Source of the DNA: Formosa sediminum
GTDB taxonomy: Bacteria; Bacteroidota; Bacteroidia; Flavobacteriales; Flavobacteriaceae
Assembly: GCF_007197735.1 (NCBI RefSeq)
Contig: NZ_CP041637.1
Coordinates: 248,001 to 312,000 of the forward strand
DNA length: 64,000 nucleotides
Direction: 5' to 3'
This document shows, one piece after another, positions 62,936 through 64,000 of this stretch. A program made the position numbers and the translations under genes. Each line of letters opens with the position of its first letter. The stretch's first letter is position 1. The notes beneath the pieces were generated by a model that had not been told where the DNA came from, made no database searches, and saw only the letters and a program-made list of their open reading frames with translations.

Positions 62936-63331
62936 TTAGTTATTTGGTCGTACAGCCAAAATCACTTTAAATTTATTTCTGTTGGCGATATCCATCACTT
63001 TAACAACATGCTCTACAGGTACAGATTCTTCAGCACGCAATACAATAGTAGGCTTATCTTCTTTTGCTAACGCATTTTTAATTTCATGCTCTAAGACACT
63101 TTCACCAACACGTTTTTGATCTATATAATACGTTAAATCTTTTTTAATACTAACCGCTATAGTTTGCTTATTTTCTGTTTTACCACTTGCTTTAGGCAAT
63201 AAAACATCGATAGCATTAGTAGTTACTAAAGTTGATGCCAACATAAAAAAGATAAGTAGCAAGAATACAATATCTGTCATTGACGACATATTGAATTCTG
63301 GTGTTACTTTATTTCTTCCTCTAATATTCAT
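62936..63331 (-). CDS. exbD: ExbD/TolR biopolymer transport protein
   Basis: The 131-residue protein has a short cytosolic tail and one membrane helix with the essential Asp (MSSMTDIVFLLLIFFMLAST near 16-35). A periplasmic domain follows (VLLPKASGKTENKQTIAVSI, VVKVMDIANRNKFKVILAV). It forms the proton-driven motor with ExbB. It lies one base after the exbB stop and one before tonB. Confidence 0.94.
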   Translation of the reverse strand: MNIRGRNKVTPEFNMSSMTDIVFLLLIFFMLASTLVTTNAIDVLLPKASGKTENKQTIAVSIKKDLTYYIDQKRVGESVLEHEIKNALAKEDKPTIVLRAEESVPVEHVVKVMDIANRNKFKVILAVRPNN

Positions 63332-63332
63332 A

Positions 63333-64000
63333 TTAAATTGGCTCGTTTAAGTGATCTAAAAATTCTAACGAATTATATTCCATCTGGTATACAACTTTAT
63401 CTGTTTTTACAACCAAATGGTTATATGTCATATAAGCTACAATACCTACTATTAAACCAGCAACAGTAGTTGTCATCGCTGTATACAGACCGTCTGCTAA
63501 CAATTTAATATCAATTTGTCCTCCAGAATTGGCAATCTCAAAAATAGAAAGGATCATTCCTATTACCGTTCCTAAAAACCCAATCATAGGTGCTGCTCCA
63601 GAAATGGTTGCTAAAACACTAACATTTTTTTCTAATCCATAGACTTCTAATCGACCAGCATTTTCAATCGCTGTATTAATATCTTCTAAAGGTTTTCCTA
63701 TTCTTGAAATCCCTTTACCAATTAATCTAGAAACTGGTGTATTTTGCTGTGCACACAATGTTTGGGCAGAATCAATTTTACCATCACTTACATGATCTTT
63801 AATTTGATTCATAAAATTTGCATCGATATGTGACGCGGCTTTAATGGCAAACAAACGTTCAAAATAAATATACAGTGCTGCTACTAACAATAAAAATAAA
63901 ATTCCGATAATGAGTTGTCCAGCAACTCCTCCACTGCTAATTAATTCTATTATAGATAGTGTTTTTTTTACAGGTTCTCCATCTGTTAGAACTTCAACTC
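63333..64000 (-). CDS. exbB: ExbB/TolQ/MotA-type proton channel protein, partial (N-terminus beyond the right edge)
   Basis: The reverse-strand frame is open from the window edge (VEVLTDGEPVKKTLSIIELI visible at the cut end) to the stop at 63333-63335, about 222 residues. Three membrane segments are seen: GQLIIGILFLLLVAALYIYF, one near SVLATISGAAPMIGFLGTVI (the Gly-rich motif with the proton-path Thr), and one near AMTTTVAGLIVGIVAYMTY. It is the motor subunit that energises TonB. A shorter reading from 63890 is only an artefact of an internal TTG. Confidence 0.93.
   Translation of the reverse strand, partial: VEVLTDGEPVKKTLSIIELISSGGVAGQLIIGILFLLLVAALYIYFERLFAIKAASHIDANFMNQIKDHVSDGKIDSAQTLCAQQNTPVSRLIGKGISRIGKPLEDINTAIENAGRLEVYGLEKNVSVLATISGAAPMIGFLGTVIGMILSIFEIANSGGQIDIKLLADGLYTAMTTTVAGLIVGIVAYMTYNHLVVKTDKVVYQMEYNSLEFLDHLNEPI

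Noticed and set aside
1-64000. CRISPR arrays, IS elements, prophage or integrated islands
   Set aside because: No regularly spaced repeats, transposase, integrase or phage structural gene was seen; the only mobile-type trace is the GIY-YIG remnant.

Overview
The window comes from a chromosome of the Bacteroidota, most likely a marine member of the Flavobacteriaceae. Three things point there. The DNA is AT-rich. Several promoters match the Bacteroidota form (TTTG or TTG, about 18-20 bases, then TAnnTTTG). The gene content is flavobacterial: type IX secretion proteins PorV and PorU, gliding lipoprotein GldJ, a T9SS C-terminal sorting domain, and BT_3928-type DoxX and DUF1599 genes around folP and tpiA. 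Genus cannot be fixed from the sequence alone.

Layout. 1-7050 is a housekeeping block: a cut-off lipoprotein and folP on minus, then DUF1599, DoxX-like, an orphan ABC permease and tpiA on plus, a phosphate-type porin on minus, then prmA and clpS. 7200-13900 is looser and accessory-like, with long AT-rich gaps: tRNA-Arg, an aldo/keto reductase, a KdgF-like cupin, a YHYH / YwqK / SCO1 lipoprotein operon, and a T9SS-secreted protein. 14150-23030 returns to core genes: rpsT with tRNA-Glu, proS, a Tyr/Gly-rich lipoprotein with a FadL-type porin, folE, cysS, yidD, lgt and a DUF192 lipoprotein. 23100-25800 holds two rhodaneses, a TlpA-like thioredoxin, a MarR regulator with a clear operator, and YceI.

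25890-32752 is a full tryptophan operon, trpE-G-D-C-(FB)-A. It is preceded by a classic transcription attenuator: a promoter, a 20-codon leader peptide with three Trp codons in a row, and a 10-bp terminator hairpin. TrpF and TrpB are joined in one reading frame, and the trpB-trpA gap holds a decayed GIY-YIG nuclease gene bracketed by small palindromes. 32850-39900 has a 47-residue small protein, trmL, a GNAT-nitrilase fusion, and a TetR-controlled TolC/EmrA/EmrB-type efflux operon with a 35-bp operator palindrome. 40040-48552 includes a DUF481 protein, a voltage-gated-type K+ channel, argS, a TPR histidine kinase preceded by a perfect 46-bp palindrome, a CtlX-type hydrolase, a HAD phosphatase and an SDR.

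48721-60477 contains pdhC-pdhA, cdd, porV-porU (minus) and gldJ-murF (plus). PorV and PorU finish and anchor proteins exported by T9SS, such as the one at 12419. GldJ links the same envelope machinery to gliding. Two identical tRNA-Val genes follow, then folC and a tonB-exbD-exbB energy-transduction operon that runs off the right edge.

No CRISPR array, intact insertion sequence, prophage or rRNA was seen. The most unusual features are regulatory or structural: the trp attenuator, the TrpF-TrpB fusion, the decayed GIY-YIG element inside the operon, and several long palindromes in front of regulators.
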